Shown piece after piece: positions 26,008-38,330 of a stretch of DNA of 64,000 bases. Positions within the stretch are counted from its first letter, which is position 1. Each line of letters starts with the position of its first letter. This stretch comes from Sclerurus mexicanus (Eukaryota; Chordata; Aves; Passeriformes; Furnariidae), in contig VWZF01006010.1 in assembly GCA_013396755.1 (NCBI GenBank), forward strand, positions 1,096,797 through 1,160,796. Direction: 5' to 3'. The notes beneath the pieces were generated by a model, which did not search any database, was not told the DNA's origin, and saw only the letters and a program-made list of their open reading frames with translations. The position numbers were made by a program, and so were the translations under genes.

Positions 26008-27525
26008 CCTGTGCTTTTTACCCCACTATCCAATTATCCTGGTGATCATTTTCATGCAAGGATTTGCAACCAGGCTCTACTTTAAATATGCAGAGTGCTA
26101 GAAAACTCTTACTTGTGCTCACTTAGCTAGACATATTTCTAACTATGCACGTAAATCCCCTGAATGTCTCAGAAGCTGGTGTACCACACCTCTGCTTTAC
26201 CAACATACATCTCTAATGCTCTTTCCCCCCCCCTAATTCTTTAAATAATTTAACATATGGAATTGGAAGGTGCTGATTTTCTTGAATAAGTCAGAACTTA
26301 TTCAAAAGCCTCAAACATGCTCTGATGACATTGAAGGAGACACAGAGACGCCAGCAACAAGCATTGCTGCAGCTCTCTCTTAGTAGGCACAGAGAAGTTT
26401 GCAAATGTATACTGAGGATGAAGTAGAAACTGCTTTTGAAAAGTGAGTGCTTTGCCTAAGTTTGCTCAGTAAATTTCAGAAATGTTACCATTAAAAATTA
26501 AAATTAACATTCAGTTGCTTGGGTTGTATACTCTGTTTCAAGTGTTTTAGATGCAGTGGTGGGGTTTACATAAAAAATTCTGAATTTTTATGTAAGGATG
26601 TTCCTGTATGATTGCCAAGTCTTCCTTTAAACTAATCTCTCCTCCCTTCCCATCCACTGTTGCATTTATCATTACTGCACTTATTAATTTTTAAAGGTTG
26701 CCCTTCTTCACAAGAGCTAAGTAGGAAAAAATGGAAAGGTGGAACCATGGCAGATAATATAAATTTGTCAAACAATTTCCTTCTCCATTCATAGCTGCCA
26801 AAACTGAAAATATCCCCCTCTTTATGACTTCATGCACTGCTGATGATTTAGAAGTGGAGCAAGAATTTGTTCCCTTGCATTTTAACAAAAATAAGGAACA
26901 GCACATTGGCGTGGATGCTTCTTTTCAGTAGCAATTGCCAATCATCTCATCTGGCCAAATATGCTTTTTCTTCCTTCTGTGGAGACAAAGAAATCTCCTG
27001 CCTGGCCCCTTTCCCACAAACTGAGATGGGTCCTGTAACTTCCAAGTATTTTGTCCATGTTGAGCATCCTGCCAGTGATCAAAACCCAAAAGTTTCCTAC
27101 TAAAAATATCACCTGCGCTAAGTACCGCTCTTTTCCAGGTTCTGATCCAGTTCTTCTCCACAACAATACTGTTATGACATTAAACAAAAGGAATTCCTAC
27201 ACCAAGCCCCACTCGGCGGTCCCCTAACGTGGTACTTTAATACGGGTAAAAGAGGATGAATAATCTCAAGAGAAATAGGAGGTTGGGTTGCTTTCTACAA
27301 GCCACTGTCTTCCAGATGATGTTGGGGTCTACGGAATTCACGGTGCCACTTTTTGATATCAAACAGTCACTAAACTGCTCCATTTCTACCCCAAAGCCTT
27401 TTTCTTTCAAATGCAGTCACATTTGAAATAATAGTCAAAAAAACTACGTGCTTCCTCTTTAGCCACCAGCAAACTTTCTTTAGAGGAACTGCAAAAGCTA
27501 AAGCAAGAAAAAAGTATTTCAGAGC
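26008..27525. other. Unique AT-rich gene-free DNA
   Basis: No supported gene, RNA or repeat. Only short, featureless open frames (under 85 codons) are present. Confidence 0.6.
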
Positions 27526-27580
27526 CACAGAATCACAGAATGGGTGAGGTTGGAAGGCACCATCTGGTCCAGCCTCCAAC
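27526..27580 (-). mobile_element. CR1 retrotransposon 3' end, short
   Basis: Antisense CR1: CACAGAATCACAGAATGGG (two octamer-type units), then 'TGAGGTTGGAAGGCACC', 'ATCTGGTCCAGCCTCCAACA'. The middle part usually found between GGAAGG and ATCTGGTCC is missing, so the copy has an internal deletion as well as 5' truncation. Confidence 0.85.
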
Positions 27581-30500
27581 ACCACAAACAAATTCTGTTT
27601 AACCCTTCAAGGGCTGAATTATCCTTTATCTGAAGGTATCCAAGCTGTGGGTGATGGTGCACTATATAACCAAAGACATAACCTGAGCTGTAAGATCTAT
27701 TTGCTTGTGCTTCAATAATAAGAAAAATGCTATTTCTCTCTACCATTCTGTTCAAAAGCACGTGAACAATTTTTACTCAAAGTTGAAAAACCATGTATTA
27801 GTCTTCAGGCAGATATCTGGATGGGAAAAAGTTCTCCTCAGAGGAAAAATTCAGAAAGGTTTAATGCCACGGTCAAGGAATTAGGATGGAAATATTCACG
27901 CAACCCTAAACGTGAAGATTTTTGCAGTGATTTTTGTGATCAGTGTGGATGTATTTAGGCAAAATCTAATTTTCCAGGGAAATCATAAATGCCTCATTTT
28001 CATGAGAAGCCTGAGGGAGACTATATGTACCAGAGATAATACAGAGATTATATCAGACACAGAATGCAATATCTTTGGATATAAATAACATGAGGAAGCA
28101 CAGACGCAATTTCAACAAATATCACCTCTCTGGAGTACAGACAAGACCAGAGCTCTTTCTTAATACACGCTGAGCGTCTTGTACATTTAGAGGGCCCTGT
28201 GTTGTCAGATTCAAACCTGTCCTGGCTGCCATGGTGTAAAACACGCCTCTCACCTGCCAGGTGGTAATGTGCTTTTTCTCCGGCCAGGCTTGAGAGTGCT
28301 ATAAATTGCTTTCCAAAATAGTACGCTGTGCTGGTAGCTTATAAAGTGCTTTACAGCACAGCTTTGCATCCACATTTTACAGCCCAGTTCAGCTCTGTAG
28401 CTACGAGGCTGAATGTTTTAGCTCTTGGCCAGGAAGAACCACAAGTACCTGTAGCTTTTCCTAATATGGCTTTATTTCTCTCAAGAGAGGACTGAAAAAA
28501 ACCTTTGCAGCAATTTGGCCATTGCCAAGTACTGTTCGGCCCAAAGCTTACACAAATTACAAGAGAAATGTAAATATTTCCATGTTTTATGAATCCTAAA
28601 ATGAACAGTCATTAGCCAAGTACAAATATGGATATTTTATTCATTATTAACAGGGATACTCTCCATTATTTCAAATAAAATACTGATGTTTCCTAACTTT
28701 CCTCTTTCAGAGGAAGTCTGTAACTCAGCTTCTTAAAAAATGCTCTACTTTTTTTCAGAGCCTTTATGATCACCTTTGAAAACTGTAGCTATAACTTGAA
28801 TAAAGGATGTGGATGCTGAAAAACAGAAAAGTTCTGAGTACTATTTCAGATCCTGGCAAACATCTTGGAAATAACAGATGAGCCTCCAAACAACCAGCTG
28901 AGGAAGTGGTTGAAATCCCATTGCTAAATCTCAAGGGCAGATTAAAAATAAATACAAAGAAAGAAATCAGCTTTCCACGGAGGTGCTGGAATAGGCCAGG
29001 TTTTGTTTCAGAGTCTCAAGAGCTGAGTTCTCAAAAACTGTTAGAACTCCAACTTTAATTGCTTACCCGAATATTCACTCTCTAGCCACACAGAGCTGGA
29101 TTTCCATTAGTCTCCTACTTCTCATGACACTGTTAACGTCTTGACTAGTGCGTGAGCCAAAACACATCTCCACCAGGTTCTCCTTATGGCAGCACATTCT
29201 GAAGAGCAGCAGAGTCAGGGCACTCACCCAGGAATGGAAATCTGTATTTAACACACTGAGTGTTCCTTTAACACAGGCAAGTTTTGACTTCACCTTCATA
29301 ACATTTTAGAGACCAAATTTTCTTTTTATTGTCCTGCTGTAGAATATGCAAATCACATCAACAATTTTGGTCTTAATATTTTCTGCTTTCCTCCACAGAA
29401 GATTTTTTTTTAAAAAAAATCATTTTTAATTGGATTCAAACAGAATTTCTTCCTCTTGTAAAATCCGTATTTCACGTGTGATCTTCCCAACCTTAGTGTT
29501 TGATATGGCTGGCTCTTCCCACCTTTCTTCCTCCCCCAACAGAGATTCAACAGACTCAGGAAAGCAGAGCAACAAGACAAAACACAAACGGAATAATGTC
29601 CTTTCCTGGTCACTCGTGTTGGGCTGATCCAGTCTGACTCACACATCAGGCACCTCCCCAAGGAGCTTCAGACAAATTTGCAGGAGACTGTGCAGACAGC
29701 ACCCTCCCCACCCCAGCCTGCTCAGGAGACCTCTGGAGATGCCCATCCTTCACTGCTCTGACACAATGCTTATTCTCAGGCTTAATGACTGAAACATCAG
29801 CCCAACAAGCAGTAATATATCAGTTTTCCTTCAGTGCATTTAGAAAGGGCGATGAGACAGAAGACCAGGACCGGTGCTGATGAGAGACCAATTTTGCCAG
29901 CACAAGAGTGATGAGCCAACGCAGCATCCAGAAGGTATGGAGTTGTTAGAAGAACTGGCTTATCTTTTAATTGTGGCCCCTGCGAGTATCTAAGTGGAGA
30001 AAAAGGTGCATAGTCATGACAGTTTGTAGCAGTGGTTTCTAAATATTTCCAGCCACAAATAAAAACCTTGATTTACTCTGCCAGGCTCTTCCCCCAGCTC
30101 TGAGAAACGCTGGTCTAACAGGGATGCAACAACAGAACCCACCAGACTCACAGCTCATCTCTGTGATGCTGTGTAACCTCGAGGTTCCCATCAGGCACAG
30201 GTTTGACCCCTTCTGCAGAGGTTACAGAGCAGAACCAGAACTTCAATCAAATTCCATAAACTCATGGCAAGGTCCTGACTCACACGCGTGTGTGGGAGAG
30301 CAGCACAAGAATTCATTGGTACCTGGCTTCTCTTTCAATATTTTGTGGTTTTTTTAGTCGATTTTTGCTTCCCCCTCAACCGCTCGCTTGCCAGTAAATA
30401 TGCTCCAGTGTTAGGATCCTCCACGCAAAAATTAACACCTGAATTATTTGCTGGGCATGGAGAGAGTAATCAAAGCAAGCCCAAGCAGACACAGCAGCTC

Positions 30501-33140
30501 ACAGTGGACTCTGCCTTTCCTGAAGCCATTTGATCACCCTGTCTGAGTTCAAAAGAAATTTTCAAATCCCAAATGCAAATTTTGCACACATGAAAACACC
30601 CCATGTTGACCCCAACTAGCTGATTAGTATTTTAGATGCAGTAAAATCAAAAGGCAACTTCATATAAATTTTTTAAACCCATTTCCCCGAAGTAAATCCA
30701 ATGGCTCCATAATATGTTACAAACTTTCTCTACCAAAAGAATGAGTTATTATTTAAATAAGTAAAGAACATGTGGTAGAGATGCACGTTTTCACCTTCGG
30801 GGGAACAGGTGAGACTGTGGGAGGGTTATGAAGCTATTTTGTCTCTTGTCAAGTATTTCCAAAAATGTTTGATCTTAGGTATGTTCAGCTTTGCTCAACA
30901 GACCCAGGGGAGCCTGGCCTGGGAAAAGAGGGTGGCAAGACAGATTTTATGTTCCTATTTCATTTTACATCTACTGTCAGCAGGTCTGCTAATAAGAAGA
31001 CAGAAAAAAAAAAAAACAACCCAGTGGATACAACCAAATTTTATGCGAGTTTATAGCCTAAATAATACTTTTGAGTTTTGTACTCACAGACAACACAATA
31101 ATGGGGTGTGTTTATTTATGGAGGGGAGACTGCACTCAGTTCAGCACTACAATAAATGGAGAGACATTGCAGTGGTATGTCAGGAAGGCTTAGTAGAGAC
31201 TAAAATTAAAAGCAAGCCTCACTAAATCTTAAAAATGGGATGGCTACATCAACAACTTGATGTATAGCTTCTATTGTTGTTCACAGATAATAGTTATCTA
31301 TTTTCTGTACCTATGAAGTGCTTTCTGTATTAAAGTACTCCTGCCATCATAAAACACTTGTGAAAATTAACAGCCAACTTCTCTTCTGCACTGAATATTA
31401 ATTACTATATGAACATTTCTTGCTACGCAGCTTTCAAAACATCTTCTCTCCCAGGATATTTAATTTCATGCGGAAAGCAATTTTTCATCAACCTACACGA
31501 ATTAGTGAATGAAGAGGACATGGTGCATCTCAACTGCCTGCCCGAACTCTGGGAAAGCACTCCCCACTGCGAGCGACTGGACTTGAAACGAAACATTAAT
31601 TTTGGGTTTTATTTACAAACAAAAATTGGTCAAAGGACAGATATGAAGTGGCAATGGTAGATGCCAGTGGGTTTATTGATAAATGTTAGAGCTGCGAGGC
31701 AAATACTGGACCTGGGTTTAGTTAAAATGAAACAGTTCCCTGTATGTCATCAGAGGGAGCATTGCCAATAACTCCAGATGGAAGAGGTTAAAATATAGGT
31801 ATGAATGCAGAGTGATCACAATCAGAGTTACAGCAAGCACTGCAAGTGAGGGCGAATAATATCAGAAAGATATTCAAGAGGAGAGAAAACTGAAAGCAGC
31901 AACACCAGAGCCCCCCGAGAAACAAGAGACAGGAACTCAGACACAGCCTTGCACTGGCCAAGACAGCAAGGGCACTGGTTGCTTACAGAACACATATATT
32001 AGCCCAAATTAGTTACTCCTCTTTGTCACGGTGGACTTCACATCAAAACCAGTTCATACACTTCAACACATCTCAGGGTTGGAAGGGTTCAATGAGATTT
32101 CTGAGCACAGTCAACATTAATCATTCACAAGCTGGAGTGCCTAAATTAGTATGAAAGATACTGCAGTAAGAGCAGCTCAGCCAAATAATAATTAAATGAC
32201 TACTGTGGACAAAAAAAGACAAAAAAAAACCCCAAGACAAAAAGACTGCACTGTACAACTCTTTGGTTCAAGGAAGGGGGGCAGGACACAGCAGAAGTGC
32301 TGAACATTTCTCTATTTATTACAAGGTGAACGAAAACCTCTACCAGTTATTTTCTCCTTTTAGGCCCTGGCCCTAGCAACATTTATAAAGAGCACTGAAT
32401 TTTTGCTTCTACATATCCAAGCTGAGGTTTCTGAAAAATATTTCCAAGATCCTAACTCTGCTTTCTGCACCTCTACTGAAACTTTAGGAGGAGTTTATAA
32501 AGCTGCTCATAAAACGCAACCTGAAAACTCATACCTTATTTCCCTGGCAAAAGGAACTGAAATGATGCTTCGTGCTCTGAATTAATTTAGTTGTTGGTTC
32601 CTTTCACTTGAGTCAAATACTCAGCCCTCTGTTATATTGTTCTCATTTCCTTCCCATTTTGAACTGCTATCAGAAAGTCCACGTAAAACATTTTGCACAA
32701 AATTATACTGGTCAAAACCTTAAAGAAAGAAAAAGGAAAAATATATCAGCTTTCTAAGTTTTTAGCTATAAAGCGCCTGTCTTGTTCTTGATAATATGCT
32801 TTTAAATAATTAAAATATATGAACAGCAATAATAGCAAAATAGTTTCCTTATTAGGCTTGAACTCAACTTTCTATGTCATATATTATTATGTTATTATTC
32901 TATGTTATATTATCACCATGATGAGCCTCTATTTATCTTGCCTGTGGTAATACTTTATAATGATTACATAAAGAGGTCTATTTTAGGAAGGTTATATCTT
33001 TGATCTCTCTTTATATACATAGAAATCATTTGCAACTGACTGATCCATTACACTTGCACATGACATTCTTCATCTGCAAACAAAATACAGAATCATTTTG
33101 TTTCCTTTAGAAAAGTACATTCCTGCCTCTCTCACCACAT
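27581..33140. other. Unique gene-free DNA
   Basis: No gene is supported across about 5.5 kb. An A13 run lies at 31004-31016. At 28251-28263 there is a pair of inverted E-boxes (CACCTG, one base, CAGGTG) inside a repeat-free block that may be regulatory. The region is AT-rich near 32600-33000. A 138-codon frame at 30809-31225 has no recognisable domain. Confidence 0.55.
28251..28263. promoter_or_regulatory. Paired inverted E-boxes (possible ZEB-type sites)
   Basis: CACCTG at 28251-28256 and CAGGTG at 28258-28263 form a perfect inverted pair with one base between. Both are the E-box form bound by ZEB/SNAI-type repressors and some bHLH factors. The pairing is seen directly; any function is inference. 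Confidence 0.25.
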
Positions 33141-33537
33141 ATCATGGAATCACAGAATGGTTTGAGTTGGAAGGGACCTTAAAACTCATCTCATTTTGCC
33201 TCCCTGCCATGGGAAGAGACACCTTCCACTCTAACAGGTTGTTCCAAGCCCTGTCCAAGCTGCCCTTGAACATTTCCACGGATGAGGTGCCCAAAACTTC
33301 TCTGGGCATCCTGTGCCAGGGCCTCACCACCCTCACAGTGAAGAATTTTTTCCCAATACCTAATCTAAATGTGTCCTCTGTCATTGTGGAGCTGTTCCCC
33401 CTGTCCTGTTACTCCATGCCTTGTCCAAAGTCCCTCTCCAGCTCTCTTGTGGCCCCTTCAGGCACTGGAAGGAGCCCTAAGGTCTCCCCAGAGCCTTCTC
33501 TTCTCCAGGTTGAACAACCTCAACTCTCTCAGCCTGA
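33141..33537 (-). mobile_element. CR1 retrotransposon 3' fragment, longest copy
   Basis: Antisense CR1 of about 400 bp. It starts at the tail (ATCATGGAATCACAGAATGG) and continues through 'TTTGAGTTGGAAGGGACC', 'CATGGGAAGAGACACCTTC', 'CTGGGCATCCTGTGCCAGG', 'GAAGAATTTTTTCCCAATA', 'GGAGCTGTTCCCCCTGTCCT' and 'CTTCTCTTCTCCAGGTTG' to 'CTCTCTCAGCCTG'. A 155-codon frame (33098-33565) is open through it on the antisense side only and is not a gene. This covers the CR1 3' UTR and perhaps the extreme end of ORF2. Confidence 0.95.
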
Positions 33538-34379
33538 GTCAGAAATAATTGAAAACATACTGTGAGAATCAAAGAGGGTATTGATTCCTCAGGCAAGCAT
33601 GCAGAATTCATTATATTGTAGCTTTGTTATTTGGATGTTTTTTTTTCAATCAGCTGCCACAGGAAGACACCCATTTAAAAATCCTACCTGCAAACAACGA
33701 GGTATTTCTAAGACTGGTACAGTTTGTGTGAATTTTCTAGAAAGCAGAGAAGGTGAGAAAGGTGAAGGAGGCTTTTTTTCCCTGGCCTTCTGGAGCGAGC
33801 ACACAGCCAAGCCCCTTGGAGCACAGGACTAGGTTCACAGTGCTGCTGAACCTGCCCTGCCTCCAACACCACCTTTCACACCATGTGCTTCATCCCCTCT
33901 CTCTGAAGCCTTGTCTTACATAAGTTTACTTAATTTTCCACGGATTGGAAGTCCTGAAAAAGTTCTAGCAATTATGGACAGAATGCATTTCAGAAGAAAT
34001 GCTTTCTCCTTAATGCCTTCAGGAAACACCTTAAATAGCTTGTGTTTGCTATGTGCTTCACTTGACCATAGTTACTATGATAGTTACTAGAGCACAGGGA
34101 AGATCCACAGGGGCAAAGCCAAGATGCTGTCTCCTAGCAAATTGGACCTGAATATTCCAAAGGAAGGAAGAGATCAAGACTGGGGGAAAGGAGAGTTTCA
34201 CAGGACGCAGGTACCAAAGAAGCAGTATCATCTCAGTATCTAATCAATAACCTTCTGTGAGTGTCTATGCGCCAAGTAAGAGAAATTAAGGTGAGGAAAA
34301 GCAGGAAGTGGGGGAAAATGTACTTCAAAGAGAGAAAAAGAAATAAATTTCTGAAAGAGAACTACCCACAGCATCACCC

Positions 34380-34830
34380 AGCTAATGTTAGTTGAGGATG
34401 CTAATCAGTATCTCATAATTAATAAAGATGAACGCATATTGTGGCTTTGAAAGCATCGTAACAGAGTATGTGTATTCCTTTGCCATGAACTTTGATTCCT
34501 GCATGAGACAGCTCTAATGGCTTTCTCAGAGCTTCAAAGGGTCTTGGAAACGCTATGCTGTTTTATCTTTATTCGTCCCACACAAAAAGACATCCCCGGA
34601 TTTAAGTCAGATTTAATCGCTGTATAAAGCGGGCAGAACTGCTGTTAGGACGACAGAGGCTTTTGTACATTAGTCCCAGCCTGATCCCAATGATCTGCAG
34701 GCAGTTTGCTATGATTTGATGAACCGTATTGACGAGGCAGAATGAATGCTGCGAAGCACTTATTTATCTGCAGATAAATATGTATTTGCCACCAAGACTT
34801 TCTCCAATATAAGCTCTGAACTCCAGAGAC
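34380..34830. promoter_or_regulatory. Candidate conserved noncoding element
   Basis: A repeat-free block with TAAT/ATTA cores (GATGCTAATCAGTATC near 34398, CATAATTAATAAAGATG near 34414), GATA-type sites (TTTATCTTTATTC near 34562, TTATCTGCAGATAAATA near 34764, itself a palindromic GATA pair) and several CpGs preserved in an AT-rich context. Such a mix is often seen in deeply conserved enhancers. Inference only. Confidence 0.25.
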
Positions 34831-36289
34831 AGAGAAAATACGCTCCCCACTGGGGTACACTCTCTCTGCTAGAGTGTGCCTAAATCTACTCCACTGGCAG
34901 ACTAGATTTAATAACGTTCTTCTCTCTCCCTAGAATGTTATAAAGCTGCATTAACATCCTCAGGCAAAAGTCCCCATACAAATGAAAAGGAATATTGTTT
35001 CTATTTTAGAGATGCCGTAAAACCCTATAGCCAGCCACCTACAGAATAAGTGTTTCCACTCATTCTGGTTGCTGAAAAACCCAAATTCAGATCACCTCTA
35101 AGTTTAGAATAAAGCAGAATGGAAAGTTAAACACTTGAGCAAATTCAGGATTGCATCTACCTCGGTTAAAGTACAATCTTGATTTATCACCCAGTTGTTA
35201 CTAGGAATTTTTCTGTCATCTTTCCAGAATAAGTACACACAACCACACAGAAGGTTCAAGTGTATAGCAAATAATATGGATTACATGGATTTTGGAGAAG
35301 ATATTCTTTCATACATACATCAAACCCTCAGCACCTCTTTGAGAGAAAAATCCCTAACCAGTAGCATAGAAAAGAAACCCCCAGAGAAGGAAAGGTAAAA
35401 AAATCACTTCAGCACTCATGCTGCAGCACAAGGAATCAAATAAGCAGACCCAAACTGCATGTCCCAAAATCATTTAAATTCATCTTCCTGGTTTAGATCG
35501 CTTTGTTAAACTACCAGCAAAGCAGAGCCCTGAGCTCATTCACAGCAACTTTAGGCAAAGCTCTGGTTTTATTGTTAACGTGGTACACGAAGCAACAACT
35601 CATTGCTGATGCCAAAACACTCTGAACATGGGCAAATTTAAAATGAGCTGTGCACTGGTATCTACAACAGCAGATTGGGCACATTACCAGCACTTGCTGT
35701 ACAAGTGTCTGCCTTACAGTTTTACTAACACACTTAATCCTTACCTATTTCACTTCTCTTTTTCAAAGCCTAAGTGTAAAATGGCACTAAATGCAGTGTG
35801 AAGACACAGTAATTCCCAGCTCCCTTATTGAAACCTTGACAGGGGTGCTGGAGACGCAGCTCTGCAATGTTATATATTACCATGTGGTCGAGGTAGAATC
35901 TAGATCATCTAGAAAGGGAAGGTTATTGAGATGATATCTTTGTAGTTCTGATTGATTACCTGCTCAATAAATAAATATATTAATCCTTTAAATAAACATG
36001 GAAACTGTAGATTCCTCCACTATTTCTTCATCTCCACCAAGAAAAGCATTTCTGTAAAGTAAGGACACAGATACTGGGCAGAGATTCACCAAAATCTTTC
36101 CAAGTGCTATAATGTCATAGCGGCAGCACAAACTACCCATAAAACCACTTAAGCTGCCAGTACCCAAAGCAGCACATAAAATCCAGGAAACTTATGGGAA
36201 TTACAGTGGTACTTACATAAAAGTTTAGCACACAGTCAAATTCCTAACAACATCAGAAAGCTCCATCACTGTCAACAAGTTGGAAGCAT

Positions 36290-36440
36290 CGTGTGCAGTG
36301 CTGGTGCTTAGGTGACACTCTGCAAACACAAATAATCCCGTTGAGTGACACCCTAATTAATGGCTCTTAAATTGCTGGGAAATACATGCATTTCTAAGAT
36401 CCTTCAGAATTGTTAAATAATGTGGCGAATCCATTACAAT
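36290..36440. promoter_or_regulatory. Candidate conserved noncoding element
   Basis: Short AT-rich block containing CACCCTAATTAATGGCTC near 36348 and GGAAATACATGCATTTC near 36379. The latter is an octamer/POU-like palindrome around ATGCAT. Composition suggests homeodomain and POU binding; no alignment was available. Confidence 0.2.
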
Positions 36441-36538
36441 GGCTTATCTGAGGTTCCTGTAAGTCTGTCTTTGGACAGTTTCTGTAAGTCTTCCTGGTCA
36501 GTGCTATGATCTTTGATGTTCCCTACATGCTTGGCAAA

Positions 36539-36550
36539 CACACACACACA
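36539..36550. repeat. (CA)6 microsatellite
   Basis: Six perfect CA units, short enough to be neutral background. Confidence 0.9.
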
Positions 36551-37675
36551 GGCAGGGGCACAGCATTGCTGGGATGCTGGGAGACGCTCCTCTCAGCACA
36601 CAGGGATGGTGGTGGAAGGGGTGGAATCAATAAAAATGCTGGAGCTGATGTTGAGCTGCAGTTGCACAGCAGCTTCATCTGCTCTCCTGTCTTTCCCAAT
36701 TCAGGTCGGACTCCACATTCCTGGCTTGACCCTGGAGCTGTCTTGTGCCTTTGGATTGACAGGGCTGTGTGTGATGCCCAGCAGTGCCTCCAGACCCAGT
36801 CCTGGCTCCGTGCTCCCATGTGCCTGGCCACCTCCATGGCTCTCTGTCCAAGGTGCAACCCCAGCCATCCCTGCACCCTTTGGCCTTTGGAGTGTGTCTG
36901 CTCCTGCTCCTCACCCAGAGGCACCTGAAATCCTCCCAAATCTCCCTGAAATATTCCTGCTGCAAACGAAGCAAACCCAGGGAAGGCATATCGGGATCAT
37001 GATGTGACACAGCACTTGGTGCCTCGTTGCTTGAGTAAGGGCTGACAGATGTAGTCTGCTCCTTCAAAGCGATCCCATTTGAGCAACACTGCAAAGCCCG
37101 GGAGGTAACATAAAACACCACCCGTGCCTGTTCCTGGAACAAAGAGCAATTGACTGGAAGTTGTGTTCTCACTAAGACTCGCAGGATTGCTAACACAAGA
37201 ATGAAAATGTCCACGTTCCTGGTGGTCCTCAGGTTTGTGGCAGAGGTAAAAAACACCACTTCCCAAAACATTTGCAGTGACAGAACTACGAGATCACAGA
37301 AATTAAAAAGGCTTTTATCATAATTGACTATAATTTTGCTGTTTTATTTCTTCAGACAAATTTAGAAGACAATTTAGTCCTACCCTTTTTAGACTTGTAT
37401 AATTCTTTTTGCTCCTGGCCTTGTTACCTATCCTAACCCAACTGGCTTTCCAGGAAAGAAAGCAATGTACAGTGGGGGCATCTCTCCCTTAAGAACCATG
37501 GGAGGAAACATTAAACCTTGAAGCTTTTTGAGAAGCGGAACCAACATGGGTGGGCACATATTATCAATTTATCCATGTGCTGCTGCCATAAGGGGAAGGA
37601 AAAACTTTCCAAGACAACTTTATGTGGGTAAAGTAGAGAAGAGTTCTTTTACTTATAGGGTTTTGGGGTACACAA

Positions 37676-37706
37676 TATAAAGGAGTATAAAAAGAGTATA
37701 AAAGAG
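37676..37706 (+). repeat. Three tandem TATAAA-containing units
   Basis: Units TATAAAGGAG (37676), TATAAAAAGAG (37686) and TATAAAAGAG (37697) stand head to tail with a 10-11 base period. They look like a micro-duplication of a TATA-type box and lie just before a CACGTG palindrome. Confidence 0.85.
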
Positions 37707-37708
37707 CA

Positions 37709-37720
37709 CAACACGTGTTG
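37709..37720. promoter_or_regulatory. 12-bp palindrome with CACGTG E-box core
   Basis: CAACACGTGTTG is perfectly self-complementary and has the core bound by MYC/USF/CLOCK-type bHLH factors. It begins three bases after the triple TATAAA repeat. Together they resemble a compact promoter, possibly LTR-derived; activity is unknown. Confidence 0.3.
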
Positions 37721-38302
37721 ACAAGTAATAGATAAAAAAGAGCGGTGCTAGGTTGAACTCACAGCCTCAGAATACCATGTGAGCTCTTTTCCAAGCACCA
37801 CCCCTTCAAAACATGCAGAGTAAATTAATCTGAAAGGTGTCCCTTTCATTCCCAGCTGTATCCAGCCAACCCCTGAGCCACTCTGCCATGTCTTACCAAA
37901 GCAAACAAGGGACAACAACCTGCCCCTCCCAGGTGAAAGACCCTTTCACCCACAGGCTGGGAAACTGACTCTTGCAACATCTGGGCCCAAGTCAGCTCAC
38001 CTCCCAACCCACTATAAACAAGGGAGAAACTCCCTTTTGCAGCTGCTCCCCTGCAGCTCAGCTACCCCAGCAGCTCAAGCTGGTACCCAGTTCCCATTAC
38101 TGGTCTCGTCTTCCTTCAAGCAGGACTTGAGGTTCTTGACGTCCGGTCCAGGAGAACAAGGGAGAGGAAACATCTTCTCCTCCCACCTTAGGAGAGCAAG
38201 GGAAGGAAAAACCCCCCTTTGCAAGCAGAGCTCTTCTGAGCTCCATCCCTTGCCCCTTTTGGGAGGGGGAACACAGAGCACCACACGAGGCTGGGCAGCA
38301 GA

Positions 38303-38330
38303 GTGTGTGTGTGTGTGTGAGAGAGAGAGA
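38303..38330. repeat. (GT)8(GA)6 compound microsatellite
   Basis: A perfect GT run passes directly into a GA run. It is likely polymorphic and lies inside the right part of the candidate LTR. Confidence 0.95.

Larger units (their letters stand above)
33538..37622. other. Unique DNA with possible regulatory blocks
   Basis: No exon or transposon is recognised. The AT-rich blocks at 34380-34830 and 36290-36440 are listed separately. A GC-richer patch at about 36500-37140 opens overlapping frames in several phases (164 codons on +, 198 and 138 codons on -). Because the frames overlap on both strands and show no domain, I do not call genes. A (CA)6 run lies at 36539-36550. Confidence 0.55.

Noticed and set aside
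32074..32100. CR1-like phrase CAGGGTTGGAAGGG
   Set aside because: Too short, with no tail or neighbouring CR1 segment.
33098..33565. 155-codon + strand open frame
   Set aside because: It lies within the antisense of a CR1 3' fragment, so it is not a gene.
36539..36550. Microsatellite with possible function
   Set aside because: Six CA units are background level.
36675..37271. 198-codon - strand open frame
   Set aside because: No recognisable domain; overlapped by several long frames in other phases; explained by GC-richer, stop-poor composition.
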